A stretch of 64,000 bases of DNA from Tetramitus jugosus (GCA_937625935.1 OW569394.1:124001-188000), one strand, 5' to 3'. Counted from the stretch's first letter, positions 19,801-29,527 are shown. Translations and numbers: made by a program. The notes: generated by a model not told the origin, from the sequence alone.

Positions 19801-20637
19801 GGTCGATGGGGCAGAAGCAAAGTGGCGATCAAGCTGATGCATGATGTTGAGTCTGACTCACAGTTCATCGAAGAGGCTCACACACTTATTCAATTGAGAC
19901 ATATGAACGTTTTACTCTTCTTAGGTATTTGCATTCATGATGATAACAGATATTTAGTGACAGAGCTCATGGAGAGAGGATCTCTTGACTCTATCTTGAA
20001 TTTACAGTATGAGGTAGACCTTTCATCCAAGCTCGCAATTTTGAGGGACATAAGCGAGGGAATGGTATATCTGCACAGCAAAAAACCTCCCATCATTCAT
20101 CGTGACTTAAAACCTCAGAACATTCTGCTAGATCAATACATGAGACCTAAGATTGGAGACTTCGGTGTGTCAAAGTGCGGAGAGAGTGTCTCTGGATTTG
20201 CTGGCACTCCACAGTACTGTGCACCAGAAATCTTATCAGGCCAAAATGGATATACCACGAGTTGTGACGTGTATTCCTTTGGAATTCTAATGTATCATCT
20301 TTTAACAGAGAGTGTGCCTTATGGTGCGTATACTATCTGGAATGGTATTCCACAACAAAGAGTCATCAATGGTGAAAGGCCTCAATTAGATTTCCTCATT
20401 GATAATATTGAGTTACCTGACCTTGATAGTCAATCCCAGAAGCCACTCATAAAATTCATGATCGATGAACAGAAATTGCACAGATGGTGCAAGAAGGTGG
20501 GATATCAGAGCTCTTTTGCAGTTCAAAGATACACAGAATTAATGGTAGAATGTTGGCAGAATCATCCAATGGATCGACCAGAGTTTATTGACATTCATGG
20601 ACAACTTCAAGAGATTTTGCGCGAACTCACCTTTTGA
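16891..20637 (+). CDS. receptor-like TKL-family protein kinase
   Basis: A single exon of 1248 residues. A signal peptide (CPVIALLLVLLFVFLL) precedes an ectodomain of about 850 residues with repeated beta-strand blocks that suggest a propeller; no known ligand domain is evident. A membrane helix lies at about 893-920 (VVTFISLIFVLGIVLVLV). The cytosolic kinase (about 954-1245) has GKGISGKV (glycine loop), VAIKLM (ATP-binding Lys), FIEEAHTLIQLRHMNVL (C-helix Glu), HRDLKPQN (about 1070), GDFGVSK (about 1090) and CAPEIL. All catalytic residues are present. The loop sequence and 'H-NVLLFLG' place it in the tyrosine-kinase-like group of Ser/Thr kinases. It is probably a plasma-membrane sensor; the ligand is unknown. 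Confidence 0.88.
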   Translation: MITLRDKIQCPVIALLLVLLFVFLLGQSENIFVNAASEWDVSHGTSSRCFAEVEQEVEYKSPVSLRVVGKIQTDILLRHPYSANASQPELIAIVSGYTAHVNPVGPSIVRFATSQRTTEELIDLVRYTMHSPIDRLYLNTLDINLSGNILRADLVQADTDEYYLFIQRVVEDGNLDFSRIQVSNEVLVLKDRVVLQGSDTTALTAEPGELNRAGSIVHYIQVVRCDDTTDAGLCTTNRIHVRTMKWRTNTWIPLHGFSSHKSGLDIIVFDMFASPKNNHPDYQMEYFVIYNATHIMSFNRNTGSLSCSIFYHSDLYDSLRPSNTYPRVHMHPQSSTFVIVSNCLLHYYFNGSNGNITFLKESCSSLYNKTDTENFVGSMDATIGSITPDNKAILFTVSPADIDCFVMVYDLYTMVLSESSLPCSNSFSQSNYHLLSGHFNAMVSLGNNSYFAIHSTGTMVDLSADSQYNKLAENRRFPTRATVLHYITEPFSEYMRDYVTSLLVYDVEMDKVTLLIQSHKYRSSRLWFLDLTVNAQRSEIEKLNFGHELSIQPILADHSIYQVPLIAHAPFRFKSTPKMAHVMYVASSSEYERNNAVAALYTYNPDKRELAWSKDFLFTEIIGYRPPSLDFIYFVSHAHEMIFAISEMIDSTAVIWGTTVEDAPVESQRIIFDANSTVYLDELTLISFRCFSDADETLAVFSATSSSSKTLLLVRIDVFTGEIKGIIETGVSKYRTITAVPHKGVIYVVGYRPVVPTVYDKSVLDTSIKIIMIPLSFNENEKKVVDLRYEKRVNIVLTGCFFDSDTTIYVSAESTGGKTALFQIFIGGSDPYLKQMFFIGDRTGALTRALFSKQKKMIFFFTEGTGDYLMEAPVIHVMKIPFRRQFKNKCLRAILGSVVTFISLIFVLGIVLVLVTRYKLAKVSHMYKKMEEKWIDHNSLEYSTKKWLIEYNDLKLERVLGKGISGKVFEGRWGRSKVAIKLMHDVESDSQFIEEAHTLIQLRHMNVLLFLGICIHDDNRYLVTELMERGSLDSILNLQYEVDLSSKLAILRDISEGMVYLHSKKPPIIHRDLKPQNILLDQYMRPKIGDFGVSKCGESVSGFAGTPQYCAPEILSGQNGYTTSCDVYSFGILMYHLLTESVPYGAYTIWNGIPQQRVINGERPQLDFLIDNIELPDLDSQSQKPLIKFMIDEQKLHRWCKKVGYQSSFAVQRYTELMVECWQNHPMDRPEFIDIHGQLQEILRELTF

Positions 20638-20759
20638 TTGAAAAATGACGCAGTTGTTTTGGCAGCTCACGTCAACTGCACAAAAACTACGGGTTCTCTG
20701 TTTTGTCTAAACCACGGACGACCACAATATATCAGTCTCAGATTGCACAAGGTCTCTGA

Positions 20760-21269
20760 ATGAGCTCAATGGACAAGAAAATGAATCGTCACCTGGTCTC
20801 TTCTGGTGTTTACCAGAAATCTTCCAACTCATTATCCAGGCTCTTAACAATCACATGTGTGCTCTTGTTATCCTTGTACTTTAATCTCTGTAATGCCTAT
20901 GATGCTGAAATCACCTGTCCCAAGACTCTTTGCCTTAAAAAGTATTCCTATTGGAGAGGATTTGCCAGGGAAGCTCTAGGTGTGATTCCTCCATGTATCT
21001 CGTGCACATATACTTACTCGTCCAGCCTTACACCTCAAGAACAATGGTCTGGTTCGAGCGTCGGTATCATTCACAGTGCTCCAAGCTCTTGGAACTATTT
21101 AAATATGACGCTTACTTTGAACGATATTCTACCAGATTCCCGTGTCATTACAATCATTGGAAAAGAGACAAGAAACAACGTCCTATCAAAGTACATCGAG
21201 AAGACGATCCTCGTTCGTTTTGATACTAACAAAATGACACCAAACGAAATCGAGTGTGCCAACTTTTGA
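20760..21269 (+). CDS. small secreted or type II membrane protein, unknown
   Basis: The frame encodes 169 residues from the ATG at 20760, with further in-frame ATGs at 20769 and 20781. A hydrophobic stretch (LLTITCVLLLSLYFNLCNA) after a basic leader is a signal peptide or anchor ending before YDAEITC. The remainder has Cys pairs (CPKTLC, CISC) and one near the C-terminus, consistent with a disulfide-bonded extracellular domain, plus strand-like segments (RVITIIGKE, TILVRFDT). No family is recognised. It lies 122 bp after the receptor kinase on the same strand, but nothing shows a functional link. Confidence 0.55.
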   Translation: MSSMDKKMNRHLVSSGVYQKSSNSLSRLLTITCVLLLSLYFNLCNAYDAEITCPKTLCLKKYSYWRGFAREALGVIPPCISCTYTYSSSLTPQEQWSGSSVGIIHSAPSSWNYLNMTLTLNDILPDSRVITIIGKETRNNVLSKYIEKTILVRFDTNKMTPNEIECANF

Positions 21270-21796
21270 GTGAATACATTCATTGATGTTTGAAGGTCTG
21301 AATAAAACACAAATGCTGTCTCCCATCTTTATTCCAACCGAAAGGTTAGTACCTTGAATTTTTTATGTTAGATGATTTCTTGTGGCACAGATGATAGTCA
21401 CATCGCATAGCAGTTGTTTCAGGCGGAATGAATTGATGTTGGGTCGTTCTGCACAACCGCCTGATGGAAGAGGTACCTGTCAATTTAATAAATGTAGATT
21501 CATTTAATCAACATCGTCTTCAAACTGTACTTGTTCTGGCGTAATGCTATTGTTTGGGGTTCACTGCCATCTTGTACACTGCTTTGTTCGAACGATCGTA
21601 CATCAAACCATTTCCAGAACCGTTTTGATTTACTAACCCTTAAGAGAATAAGACAGAATCGATTTTCTTGCATTGAAAATCGATGGGATGGCCTCTCTAG
21701 TGACACATCTTGCCTCAGCAGACAAATGCAAGATGTCGATTGACATTCAACTGTTGCTCTTACTTATTCAAGTCCACATTGTGGTTTATTCGTGCA
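21270..21796. other. 527-bp convergent spacer
   Basis: This lies between the 3' ends of the small secreted protein (+) and the DUF167 gene (-). A pair of short opposing frames (21500-21743) overlaps without domain content. Nothing else is seen. Confidence 0.4.
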
Positions 21797-22513
21797 TCAC
21801 GTACAGCTAGCCTTGAGTTTCTCAAGCACATACTCTACATTGACCATGCATTGCTTGTCTGCTGGTGATGCATTGGACGAAGTAGCCGATGAAGCTCCAG
21901 TCTCACTTGCCTTGGCCTTGCTAGAAGATGAAGATGAAGAAACATCAGACTCGAAATCTACTAAAACTACCTTGTTTCTGGCCTTGTGACCAGAGTGTAA
22001 CGATACTTGTCTCTTCTTTAACGCAAGTACGCTTGACACATAGTCAACCACTTCTTCATTGGCCTCGCCGTCTCTGGGTGGAGCAGCAATCTGAACACCC
22101 ACTTCATCGCACGTCATCAACTGATCCGGTGCAGTGGTGATATTGTTCTGCTTGGCACCTGGTTTCACCAGTAACTTGATCAATAGATTAGTTCCTTGTT
22201 GCTGGGGATATCGTGTCAAAAAGGGAGGTAATTGGACGACTCCAGTGGTGCTTGCATTGTTCGAAGAAGCTTTGACGTTACTTGCTTGTTTTTTCTTTGA
22301 ATTTTTCATTTCTTGATCTTGTTGTTGTAATTGTGCAGGAGACCTTGGTGTATTGTTTTTCAACTCGCTCTTGTGAAAGGAACGGAAATATTTGGGTTGA
22401 CCAATGACAATAGGAAGGGAGTGAAGTATCAAGGGACGAAATGACGTGAAAGAGAAACACAACAACTGACAAGTAACCAAACAACAAAAACTGCGTGATC
22501 TTCCAATGATCAT
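21797..22513 (-). CDS. DUF167 / UPF0235 family protein (C15orf40-like), likely mitochondrial
   Basis: The protein has 238 residues. Residues about 110-195 are the DUF167 domain: [36 protein letters not shown] (the conserved 'ApP-dGkAN' motif), [19 protein letters not shown] (conserved 'G-k-r-K' loop). The function of the family is unknown. An N-terminal region rich in Arg/Ser/Phe with few acids ([20 protein letters not shown]) suggests mitochondrial targeting. A Ser-rich acidic C-terminus follows the domain, ending near LEKLKASCT. The start is the first ATG of the frame. Confidence 0.85.
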   Translation of the reverse strand: MIIGRSRSFCCLVTCQLLCFSFTSFRPLILHSLPIVIGQPKYFRSFHKSELKNNTPRSPAQLQQQDQEMKNSKKKQASNVKASSNNASTTGVVQLPPFLTRYPQQQGTNLLIKLLVKPGAKQNNITTAPDQLMTCDEVGVQIAAPPRDGEANEEVVDYVSSVLALKKRQVSLHSGHKARNKVVLVDFESDVSSSSSSSKAKASETGASSATSSNASPADKQCMVNVEYVLEKLKASCT

Positions 22514-22623
22514 CGATCGAGTGTTGTGTGCGAGCTTTTCGGAACAAAAAAAATCTCCTCCAAAACCTTCGAAAAACTCCTCCTTTTGGACTTGTTTTGA
22601 TTTATTGAGATTTACACTGAGAA

Positions 22624-23418
22624 TTACATGCGATATTCTTCAAATGCTCTCTTGAGTGCCAACACATCATCTTCCTGAGCAATCTGATTGCTATAGCTTG
22701 ACTTTAATGATGTGTTTCGAATGGCATTGTCCAAACTTGAATCAACCAGTGATTTTGCAACAGTCTTATGACTCGTTGCCTGTTGAAGATCATATTGATC
22801 CTTCATTTGAGCCAACCTCTTTTGTAGAGCAATTGCCGTGAGAGCTTGTTGTTCTTGGAGTGCATTTGCTTCTGTTAGCTCTTGCTCATCTTGTTCTTGG
22901 TCCATGAGACCCATGGTCCTTGAAGCTATCTCTGCTGCAGCTCTTGATTGTTCATTGGAAAGTGTTAGTGGTGCTTGTTTTTTTTGTTGATTGTTGTGTG
23001 TTTTAGATGATGTTGATGTTGATGTGGTTGGTGGTGGTATTCTGTGCTGTTGTTGTTGTTGTTGAAGCTTAATGAGTTGAGCTCTTGAAGCAATTGAAGA
23101 GCTTGCTAATGATGGCGATAATAGCTGTTGTTGTATTTGTAGTGGTGATGATGATGAATAATTGGATGTTTGCTTGAGAACTTGGTTGTCTAGGATGTGA
23201 GACACGAGAAGCTCACAATCCTTTTCTACTCTGTTGACAAGGGAACACAGCTCATAACCGAATGAAATACCTTGCTCAAACGAAGGGGGGCCTTGCTGCG
23301 TCGGCACACCATTGCACGACCGGCGAATAAAATTTTGTACAGTTTCGGTTTTGGCGCGCTGCAGATGATCGCTGGACGGCGCTAAAAAAAGATTGTTTTG
23401 AAGCAGATGAGAGTGCAT
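22624..23418 (-). CDS. Q-rich protein with helical segments, unknown
   Basis: From the first real ATG (23418) the product has 264 residues; the frame is open further upstream without ATG. The N-terminal third carries a helical segment ([29 protein letters not shown]). The middle is Ser/Gln/Thr homopolymer. The C-terminal third is predicted coiled coil ([36 protein letters not shown]). No family is recognised. The next gene is divergent, with 443 bp between starts. Confidence 0.5.
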   Translation of the reverse strand: MHSHLLQNNLFLAPSSDHLQRAKTETVQNFIRRSCNGVPTQQGPPSFEQGISFGYELCSLVNRVEKDCELLVSHILDNQVLKQTSNYSSSSPLQIQQQLLSPSLASSSIASRAQLIKLQQQQQQHRIPPPTTSTSTSSKTHNNQQKKQAPLTLSNEQSRAAAEIASRTMGLMDQEQDEQELTEANALQEQQALTAIALQKRLAQMKDQYDLQQATSHKTVAKSLVDSSLDNAIRNTSLKSSYSNQIAQEDDVLALKRAFEEYRM

Positions 23419-23861
23419 GAGGGTGAAAGATTGTGTAATGGTGGGAAGATGTGAAGAAGTGTTTTGGTGTGATCTCGATGAAGCTCTTTGATGGTTTCTG
23501 TGATCGCAAAGTGGGTCTTCTCTCAACAAGAATTCTTATTTTTTGTGGCTGCTTGAAGGGATTTCTGAGCTGTTTTTAGATTAGCGGAGATTAGCTTTGG
23601 TTGAAGTTCAATTTCATTCAATGTGCCGAAACGTTATGTTATGGAAGCGGTACTTGGAGTGGCTGATAATGGGTGACCAACAGGTTTAAGGCAACCTCAG
23701 TCGTCATAACAACAAATGGTGTGTGAAATGAAAGAATCGTGAAAATATCACCGGAAAAATCAAAGAATATAACCGCCATTTTTTCTTTTCAGCCGGTTCA
23801 ACAAAGAAACAAACAAAGCTTCAACAACCACCACGATCGTACAACCAATCAACTGAATTCA
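23419..23861. promoter_or_regulatory. divergent spacer between Q-rich gene and His/Gln-rich gene
   Basis: The 443 bp between two divergent ATGs includes leader-like CAACAAACAAAG-type sequence on the + strand (about 23805-23825). Open frames run into it from both genes without ATG support. No specific site is recognised. Confidence 0.3.
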
Positions 23862-25865
23862 ATGAGCGCTCATGAACAAACAGTGACGGAGGACGAACAA
23901 CAAGTCCATCAACAACATGAAGAAGAACATGAATCATCATCATCACCACATGAACATCACCACCATCATCATCGAACAACAGAAGAAGTCGAAGAAGCAA
24001 TCATAGCTCTCGAACAAGAAATTTCCAATCATCAACAAAATAATCATCATCATCATCACACATCAGAAGAAGAAGAAGAACAAGAAGAAGAATCAGCAGT
24101 CGACCAACAACAACAAGAAGAAGAAGAAGAAATTCATGATCAACCAACAAACACAACAACAACAACACATGAATCATCACCAACAGATGAAATTCATTCA
24201 CATGTTGTTTCACTGTCTTCACTGAATCCATTGGAGCCTGATGACCCCACTCCTAATCAACTCACTGCCATGAATGAATTTTTACAGAGACAAGAACTTC
24301 AACAATCATTTACTCATAATGATGGTGAAGAAGAAGAAGAGGATGATGATGATGATTCGACTGCTATTCATCATCATCTCCAACAACAACAACAACAACA
24401 TCATCATCAAATGGTGGTCAATCAAGTGGCTCCTCCACCACCACCTTTATCACTATCATCCTCCTCTTCATCGTCACCAAATACTGTTGTTTCTGCTCCT
24501 GCTGGCATGATTCATCACTCACAATTTCAACATCATCATCATCATCATATGACTCAACATCAACCACCAGATGGTGTTGAAGAACAATCAACAATCAACA
24601 ATACTCCTACTACTGGTGCTATGAATAGTAGTGGCAGTAGTAGTGCCAATGGTAGAGAATGGACAGTCGAGTACACCAACTCTGATAAAATTACAGTATC
24701 AGGTGTTCAATTCTCGATTCGAACAAGAACGGATCCACCTACGTGTATCCTACCAGACAAACTCTACAGTTCACTAAAGTACAAGTTTAAACAAACAGTG
24801 AATTGTATGATTCATGGTGGTGGTGGTGACTCCATGCTCATTTCCAAGATGCAAGTCTTTAATGCACAAAACAATATTGAAGTGTTGAAGAATAAGAAAC
24901 CGATATTGTCCAGTACGCATGATCAAGCAGGTGGAACACTTCAAGCAGCCAACACCACGACCACTGCAAACACGACAACAACAACGAGTGGTTCTTCTTC
25001 AAATGGTGTAAAGAGTGAGGGAAATTCAATGTCACCACTCATGATGATTCATAATAATAACAACATGAGAGATTTGACGTGTGAAACATCCTTCCGATTC
25101 AATGATGTCAGTTATCATCATTCAAAGGCGGATTTTCGATTGAAATTGAGTTTTTATTTACCATCGGATTTGATTCATCCGGTGCATGTTGTTGTGTCTG
25201 CACCGTTTCAAGTGTACGCCCGTAGAAGTGCCATTCAAAAGAAGCAAAATTCAAAAGTGACTTCAAACAGCACGACCAATAGCAGTAGTGGCAATGCAAG
25301 TGCTGATGATGAAGATGAGGATGACAATCATGCTTCCTCTGCAAAGAAGAGAAGAAGAATATCGAGTCATCACTCTGATGGAAACACTTCTGATGATGCA
25401 AATAACAACAATAACACTGGTGGAAATCAAGAAGATGATGATGAAGAGGGAGACAATCATGCAAGAGGAACAAGTGCGGACAGTGGTAGTGGAGATGATG
25501 AATCATCGTCACCCATGATGAAAAAGATGAAATCATCGTCGTCATCATCATCCTCATCCTCTTCTTCGCTTGAACCCAACTTGAACAATTATTTGGTCTT
25601 GTTGGAGGAAGTGTTGGCATGCAAGGATCGCATCGTGAACCAAAATGAGCGAAAGCTGGCGTGTGGCATGTTGGCCACACGATTGAACATTTTGTCCACT
25701 CATCCAGCACCAGCGCACCATCATCCTCATGCACACCATCACCCACATCATCATCACATGATGCCTCCACCTGGCTCCTATCACCAGTTTTTGATGCCTC
25801 CAGTGTTCCACACCATGCCACAACCCATGCATCCAATGACTCCTCCACAAGTTCAGAGAAAATAA
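23862..25865 (+). CDS. low-complexity nuclear protein with possible Ig-fold DNA-binding domain
   Basis: Starting MSAHEQTVTEDEQQ at 23862, the protein has 667 residues. The first 260 are His/Gln/Glu homopolymers. Residues about 265-450 form an ordered region: REWTVEYTNSDKITVSGVQF, ILPDKLYSSLKYKFKQTV, then after a T/S/N insert ETSFRFNDVSYHHSKADFRL and VVVSAPFQVYARR. The last part, a strand followed by 'SaPFqVyaRR', is reminiscent of p53/Rel-type immunoglobulin-fold DNA-binding proteins; this is an impression of pattern, not a firm match. A bipartite-like basic stretch (AKKRRRISSHH) suggests nuclear import, followed by an acidic/Ser tract, a helix (NNYLVLLEEVLACKDR) and a His/Pro/Met tail. Confidence 0.55.
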   Translation: MSAHEQTVTEDEQQVHQQHEEEHESSSSPHEHHHHHHRTTEEVEEAIIALEQEISNHQQNNHHHHHTSEEEEEQEEESAVDQQQQEEEEEIHDQPTNTTTTTHESSPTDEIHSHVVSLSSLNPLEPDDPTPNQLTAMNEFLQRQELQQSFTHNDGEEEEEDDDDDSTAIHHHLQQQQQQHHHQMVVNQVAPPPPPLSLSSSSSSSPNTVVSAPAGMIHHSQFQHHHHHHMTQHQPPDGVEEQSTINNTPTTGAMNSSGSSSANGREWTVEYTNSDKITVSGVQFSIRTRTDPPTCILPDKLYSSLKYKFKQTVNCMIHGGGGDSMLISKMQVFNAQNNIEVLKNKKPILSSTHDQAGGTLQAANTTTTANTTTTTSGSSSNGVKSEGNSMSPLMMIHNNNNMRDLTCETSFRFNDVSYHHSKADFRLKLSFYLPSDLIHPVHVVVSAPFQVYARRSAIQKKQNSKVTSNSTTNSSSGNASADDEDEDDNHASSAKKRRRISSHHSDGNTSDDANNNNNTGGNQEDDDEEGDNHARGTSADSGSGDDESSSPMMKKMKSSSSSSSSSSSSLEPNLNNYLVLLEEVLACKDRIVNQNERKLACGMLATRLNILSTHPAPAHHHPHAHHHPHHHHMMPPPGSYHQFLMPPVFHTMPQPMHPMTPPQVQRK

Positions 25866-26025
25866 ACTCAACAGCTCACAAGCCAAACCAAAAAATTCAC
25901 TTCCAGAAAACGGTGGAACAAAAACTCGAATCCCCAAAAAAAAACGGATCAGAAAAAAACAACAACACAGAGCTAAACCGCCATCATACTTTGTCATCAT
26001 CTATAAACTTATAAACATCAACAAA

Positions 26026-27460
26026 ATGAAGAGATCAACAACGAGCACTGCAGGTGACAATGGATATCATCATACGAATGAAGAAGAATCTCAAACAAAA
26101 AAATTTAAGCAAAGTCCACTTTCTTCTCATGTACTATCCTTGTTGTTGATGCCACATTCATCATCATCATCAATTGAGAAGAATAATGATCTAGTAGAAA
26201 TGGACACACCAGAGCTACAATGTACCAACAAATCACTATCACAACTCATGAATCATTGTCCTCGTGCAATGAGATTGATTTTTGAGTTTTTGAGCTTTGA
26301 TGAGTTGATACAGTCTGTGAGTTTGGTTTGTAAAACAGTGTGCGTTCATGTCTATCACAGCATTCATAAGCTGTTTCTTGTGAGTGACTCTGTTCGCTTT
26401 GATAGTCAAGAACACATGTTATCAGTGATCAAGAGGTAGGTTGATTGATACATCACAAAAAGAAATTGAATTTTTTTTCATGCTTGTTCGTTTGTGTGGT
26501 TGACTGACAAATTGTCATTGTGTTTTCCTTGTTATTGTGCTTGTTGTTTTTTTGTTGTTGTTGTTGTTTATTGTTGTGTTTATTGTCTGTTGTTGTGGTG
26601 ATAGGTTTCCTCATGTACAACATGTGATCATGGATGGATTGGATGTGGAGAATGAACAGCAATTTGAGCTCTCACCCAATGTTTTACAATTGTTGATGCG
26701 CAATGCAAAGACCTTTAACAAGCATTTGAATGAAATTACGATCCAGCAGTGTAATTTGCCCAGTATTTCCATTGTGGACGACAATCAGCTACAAGTTTTG
26801 CGATTGGATCATTTGCAGCTGAGTCAGGGAATTCATCTTGAGGCGTCAAGATTGCGCGTCATTGAATTCTATGATTGTAGCTTTGTGGTGCAGAATCAGC
26901 CGATTCAACTCCAAAAGTGCTTCCAAGTAGAGCAACTGCTGTTTTGCAAGTGCGCTCATTTTACAGATTTGTTGCTGCACTCGTTTTTGACAAGTTTTTT
27001 GTCGGAGGGAATCAAGAACAGGATCGAATTGGCCAGAACGAGTCGTCATCAGAGCACCATTATCGACAAGAGCAGTACTGTGAGTGGTGACAAGAGTGGT
27101 AGTGATGATGGTGAAGATCGTCCATCTCAGGAAAACTTTTTCCAAACGCCATACAAGCTCAAAAAGCTTACACTCATTGAATGTGAGCCATTGACCAACC
27201 CTATTATACAATCAGAGACATTGGAAGAACTTCGACTTGTTCGTTGTAAACACTTGTCGGCGCCACTCATCTCCTGCTATCGATTGAGTCGGTTACAATT
27301 GAATTGGTGTGATCAATTACAGAATTTGACCATGGCCGCACCAAAATTGAAGTTCTTGGATTTGACTGGCGTAGGCAGGAGAGACAACAATGAAAACACA
27401 CGAAACAACATTATCTCTGCCGTCAAGCAATTCAGTCCAGACATTCAAATCTCCTACTAG
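26026..27460 (+). CDS. F-box / leucine-rich repeat protein
   Basis: Two exons (26026-26435 and 26605-27460) with a 169-nt intron (GTAGGT donor, ATAG acceptor) give 421 residues. The F-box lies at about 77-115 (CPRAMRLIFEFLSFDELIQS, VSLVCKTV), where 'L-f-FLs-deL----lVCK' is the Skp1-binding signature. The second exon encodes LRR-like strands: LQVLRLDHLQLSQ, SRLRVIEFYDCSF, YKLKKLTLIECEPL, TLEELRLVRCKHL, YRLSRLQLNWCDQL, PKLKFLDLTG, of the Cys-containing type seen in SCF substrate receptors. It probably recruits a substrate to an SCF ubiquitin ligase. The stop is TAG. Confidence 0.75.
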
Positions 27461-27530
27461 CCAATCGGAAAATTACACAAGAATAAATTTCTCCTCCATC
27501 AGAAAAAAAACAAAGCACGAAACATTGATC

Positions 27531-28226
27531 ATGAAGACATTTTCATTTACATTGACATTATTGTGTCTCTTCTTCCTATTCGTGTCAACAGTTGTGGTTG
27601 GAGATTCAACAACATATCCGCTCATTTACACCACATCGAGCGGCGCTTCATTGACGAGATTGAACATGGAATTGGCGCGATCAGGTTTACAAAATGTTCA
27701 ATTGGTCGTTTCCGGTGTCAACAAGGATGAAACACTGCCAAAGGACGAACTCGTCAGAGTGTCCATCGGAAATACAAACATTTTTACGACCGCGGTCAAC
27801 CTTACAAAATGCGAAAAATTTTTGATCGACGTGAATAAGGTGACTTTGGAACCAATTCATATCGAACAAGTGAACTGTAAGCTTTTGGGTCCAAATTCAC
27901 TTCAGCTCGCAGGAGCTACTACTGGTGGAGCGAGAGCTATCCCTAGGAGCTCTCCATCCTCTTCCACTGGTGGTGCAACTAAGGCAAAGCAAAGCAGCCA
28001 AAACTCCATTGTTTATCTGAGAAGTTCTCTCAGAGAGGCATCAGACTATTTGGTAAAGTCTGGTAGAGTGAGCTTCGAGGGTGTTGCTACACCAAAGAAC
28101 GAAAAGGAAACTGAAGAGAACAATCAGAGCTTCTTTAGAAAGTATTGGTACTTTATTGTGCCTGCTGTTTTGATGCTTGTCATTAGCTCCATTGGCGGTG
28201 ATGATCAAGGAGGTGCTGCTCAATAA
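27531..28226 (+). CDS. EMC10: ER membrane protein complex subunit 10
   Basis: Starting at the ATG at 27531 (MKTFSFTLTLLCLFFLFVST), the protein has 231 residues. A signal peptide is followed by a luminal beta-rich domain, a Ser/Thr/Gly linker, and a C-terminal membrane segment FFRKYWYFIVPAVLMLVISS ending in a Gly-rich tail (GGDDQGGAAQ). The FF-KYW-yi-P motif and Gly-rich end are characteristic of EMC10. The EMC inserts tail-anchored and multi-pass proteins into the ER membrane. The frame is open upstream, overlapping the F-box stop, but only the ATG at 27531 gives a signal peptide. Confidence 0.8.
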   Translation: MKTFSFTLTLLCLFFLFVSTVVVGDSTTYPLIYTTSSGASLTRLNMELARSGLQNVQLVVSGVNKDETLPKDELVRVSIGNTNIFTTAVNLTKCEKFLIDVNKVTLEPIHIEQVNCKLLGPNSLQLAGATTGGARAIPRSSPSSSTGGATKAKQSSQNSIVYLRSSLREASDYLVKSGRVSFEGVATPKNEKETEENNQSFFRKYWYFIVPAVLMLVISSIGGDDQGGAAQ

Positions 28227-28459
28227 AAAATTTCATGCCATTCATTCTGCATACAACCAATGTGAACGTTCAACAAGATCGGAAAAATATTTGTTTCGCG
28301 CCACAAATTGACCGTTATTGCCATTCGAACTTTTGCTGGAAACTCCTCTTGTGAATTTTTAATTGTGTGCCCGTACGCGTTTGAATTTCTACCATCACAA
28401 CAAAGCCAATAACAACAACACCAGTCTGTCACTATCTGTACCAATTCCCATTTACAACA
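28227..28459. promoter_or_regulatory. spacer before charged nuclear protein gene
   Basis: This 233-bp same-strand spacer ends with a CAACAACACC...TTTACAACA leader directly before the ATG. No other feature is seen. Confidence 0.25.
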
Positions 28460-29440
28460 ATGCCAAAGAAGTCAACCAAGAAGGTAGAGCAATCCAAGAA
28501 GCCTGAGAAGGAAATCAAGTCAGACTATCACTGGAGCAAACTCAGAAGTAAGGAAAAGGATACTTCCAAGAGAGTCCTGCCCGACACGGTTTTGCCAGGT
28601 ACCCGCCAAAGAACCAACTACAATTACAATTTGAGTGCCATGGCTAAAAATAATGTCGATGACGAAAAGGTTGTCAAGCGCAGACCAAGTAACTCTGTGA
28701 ATTCATTGGAGCAGAGAGAAAAGCTTGCAAAGGTTGCCAAGAAAAAGTCTGGTTCTAGCAATAGCAAGGACACTGTCGAACAACGTCGCAGAAGAAAGCC
28801 TACAAAGAAGGATCAAAAGCAAGAAGAGGAAGAAGAGGAAGAAGAGCCTACTACTGTTGTTGCCAAGGCCAACAAGACCAACAACAAGAAGGCTCCTGCA
28901 AACAACAAGAGAAGCAGACAAGAGAGAGAACAGGATGATGAAGAAGAAGAAGAGCATGTCAGTGGTACCGAAGAAGATGAACAACCAAAAGCAAAGAAGG
29001 CTGCTGTTTCCAAGAAGCAAGGAGAACCATTATCCAAAAAGGTGCTTGATTTGGCTGAAAAGTTGGGCGCCAAGGCCAGTACAAAGAACAATATTCGCTT
29101 GTACGCCAACAAGTATGAAGAGCCTCTTGCCATTAGTACCTTTAACAATTTGAAGTGGCCAAAGGTTTGTTTTGCTTGTGACAAGCACAATTTTGGTGGT
29201 ATGGAGTTGATGGAGTTGGATCTCGCAGAGAGAAACGAATACAAGTTTTTGAGAGATCCAAAGACTATCATTATTGGATCTGGAGATGTCATCTTGGCAG
29301 CCAAGTTGGATGACTTGTCTAGCGACTTTAACGTTTATATTTTGGATGATGAGCAGAAGGAGAAGTTTGAAGGACCTGTTAAAATCTCTGAACTTTTGAA
29401 GGAAATGACTGTTGATGAGGAAGTTGACGGTGCAGAATAA
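28460..29440 (+). CDS. charged nuclear protein with SUKH-like C-terminal domain
   Basis: A 326-residue protein. The first 190 residues are disordered and highly charged, with basic clusters (VEQRRRRKPTKK, AKKAAVSKKQ) and glutamate runs, typical of nuclear or nucleolar proteins. Residues about 200-320 are ordered: LSKKVLDLAEKLGAKAS, FGGMELMELDLAERNEY, then IIIGSGDVILAAKLDD and FNVYILDDE. The last two resemble the 'GsGD-----L-------V-yldhe' core of SMI1/KNR4 (SUKH) domains, usually protein-binding modules. The assignment is tentative. Its stop is only 87 bp from the stop of the giant gene on the other strand. Confidence 0.6.
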   Translation: MPKKSTKKVEQSKKPEKEIKSDYHWSKLRSKEKDTSKRVLPDTVLPGTRQRTNYNYNLSAMAKNNVDDEKVVKRRPSNSVNSLEQREKLAKVAKKKSGSSNSKDTVEQRRRRKPTKKDQKQEEEEEEEEPTTVVAKANKTNNKKAPANNKRSRQEREQDDEEEEEHVSGTEEDEQPKAKKAAVSKKQGEPLSKKVLDLAEKLGAKASTKNNIRLYANKYEEPLAISTFNNLKWPKVCFACDKHNFGGMELMELDLAERNEYKFLRDPKTIIIGSGDVILAAKLDDLSSDFNVYILDDEQKEKFEGPVKISELLKEMTVDEEVDGAE

Positions 29441-29527
29441 GTTTGATTGTTAATGTTTGGCGACATAGGACGTCGCTCGAGCTGAATACAACTTCAAATT
29501 AGTAAAACCTTAAATCACCACTTTTAT

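Noticed and set aside
23345-23362. TTTTGGCGCGC E2F-like match
   Set aside because: Lies inside the coding sequence of the Q-rich gene (QRAKTETV region), so a promoter role is not supported.
24001-24510. Poly-Leu and poly-Met/Asn frames opposite or beside the His/Gln-rich gene
   Set aside because: Frame shadows of CAT, CAA and GAA repeats that code His, Gln and Glu.
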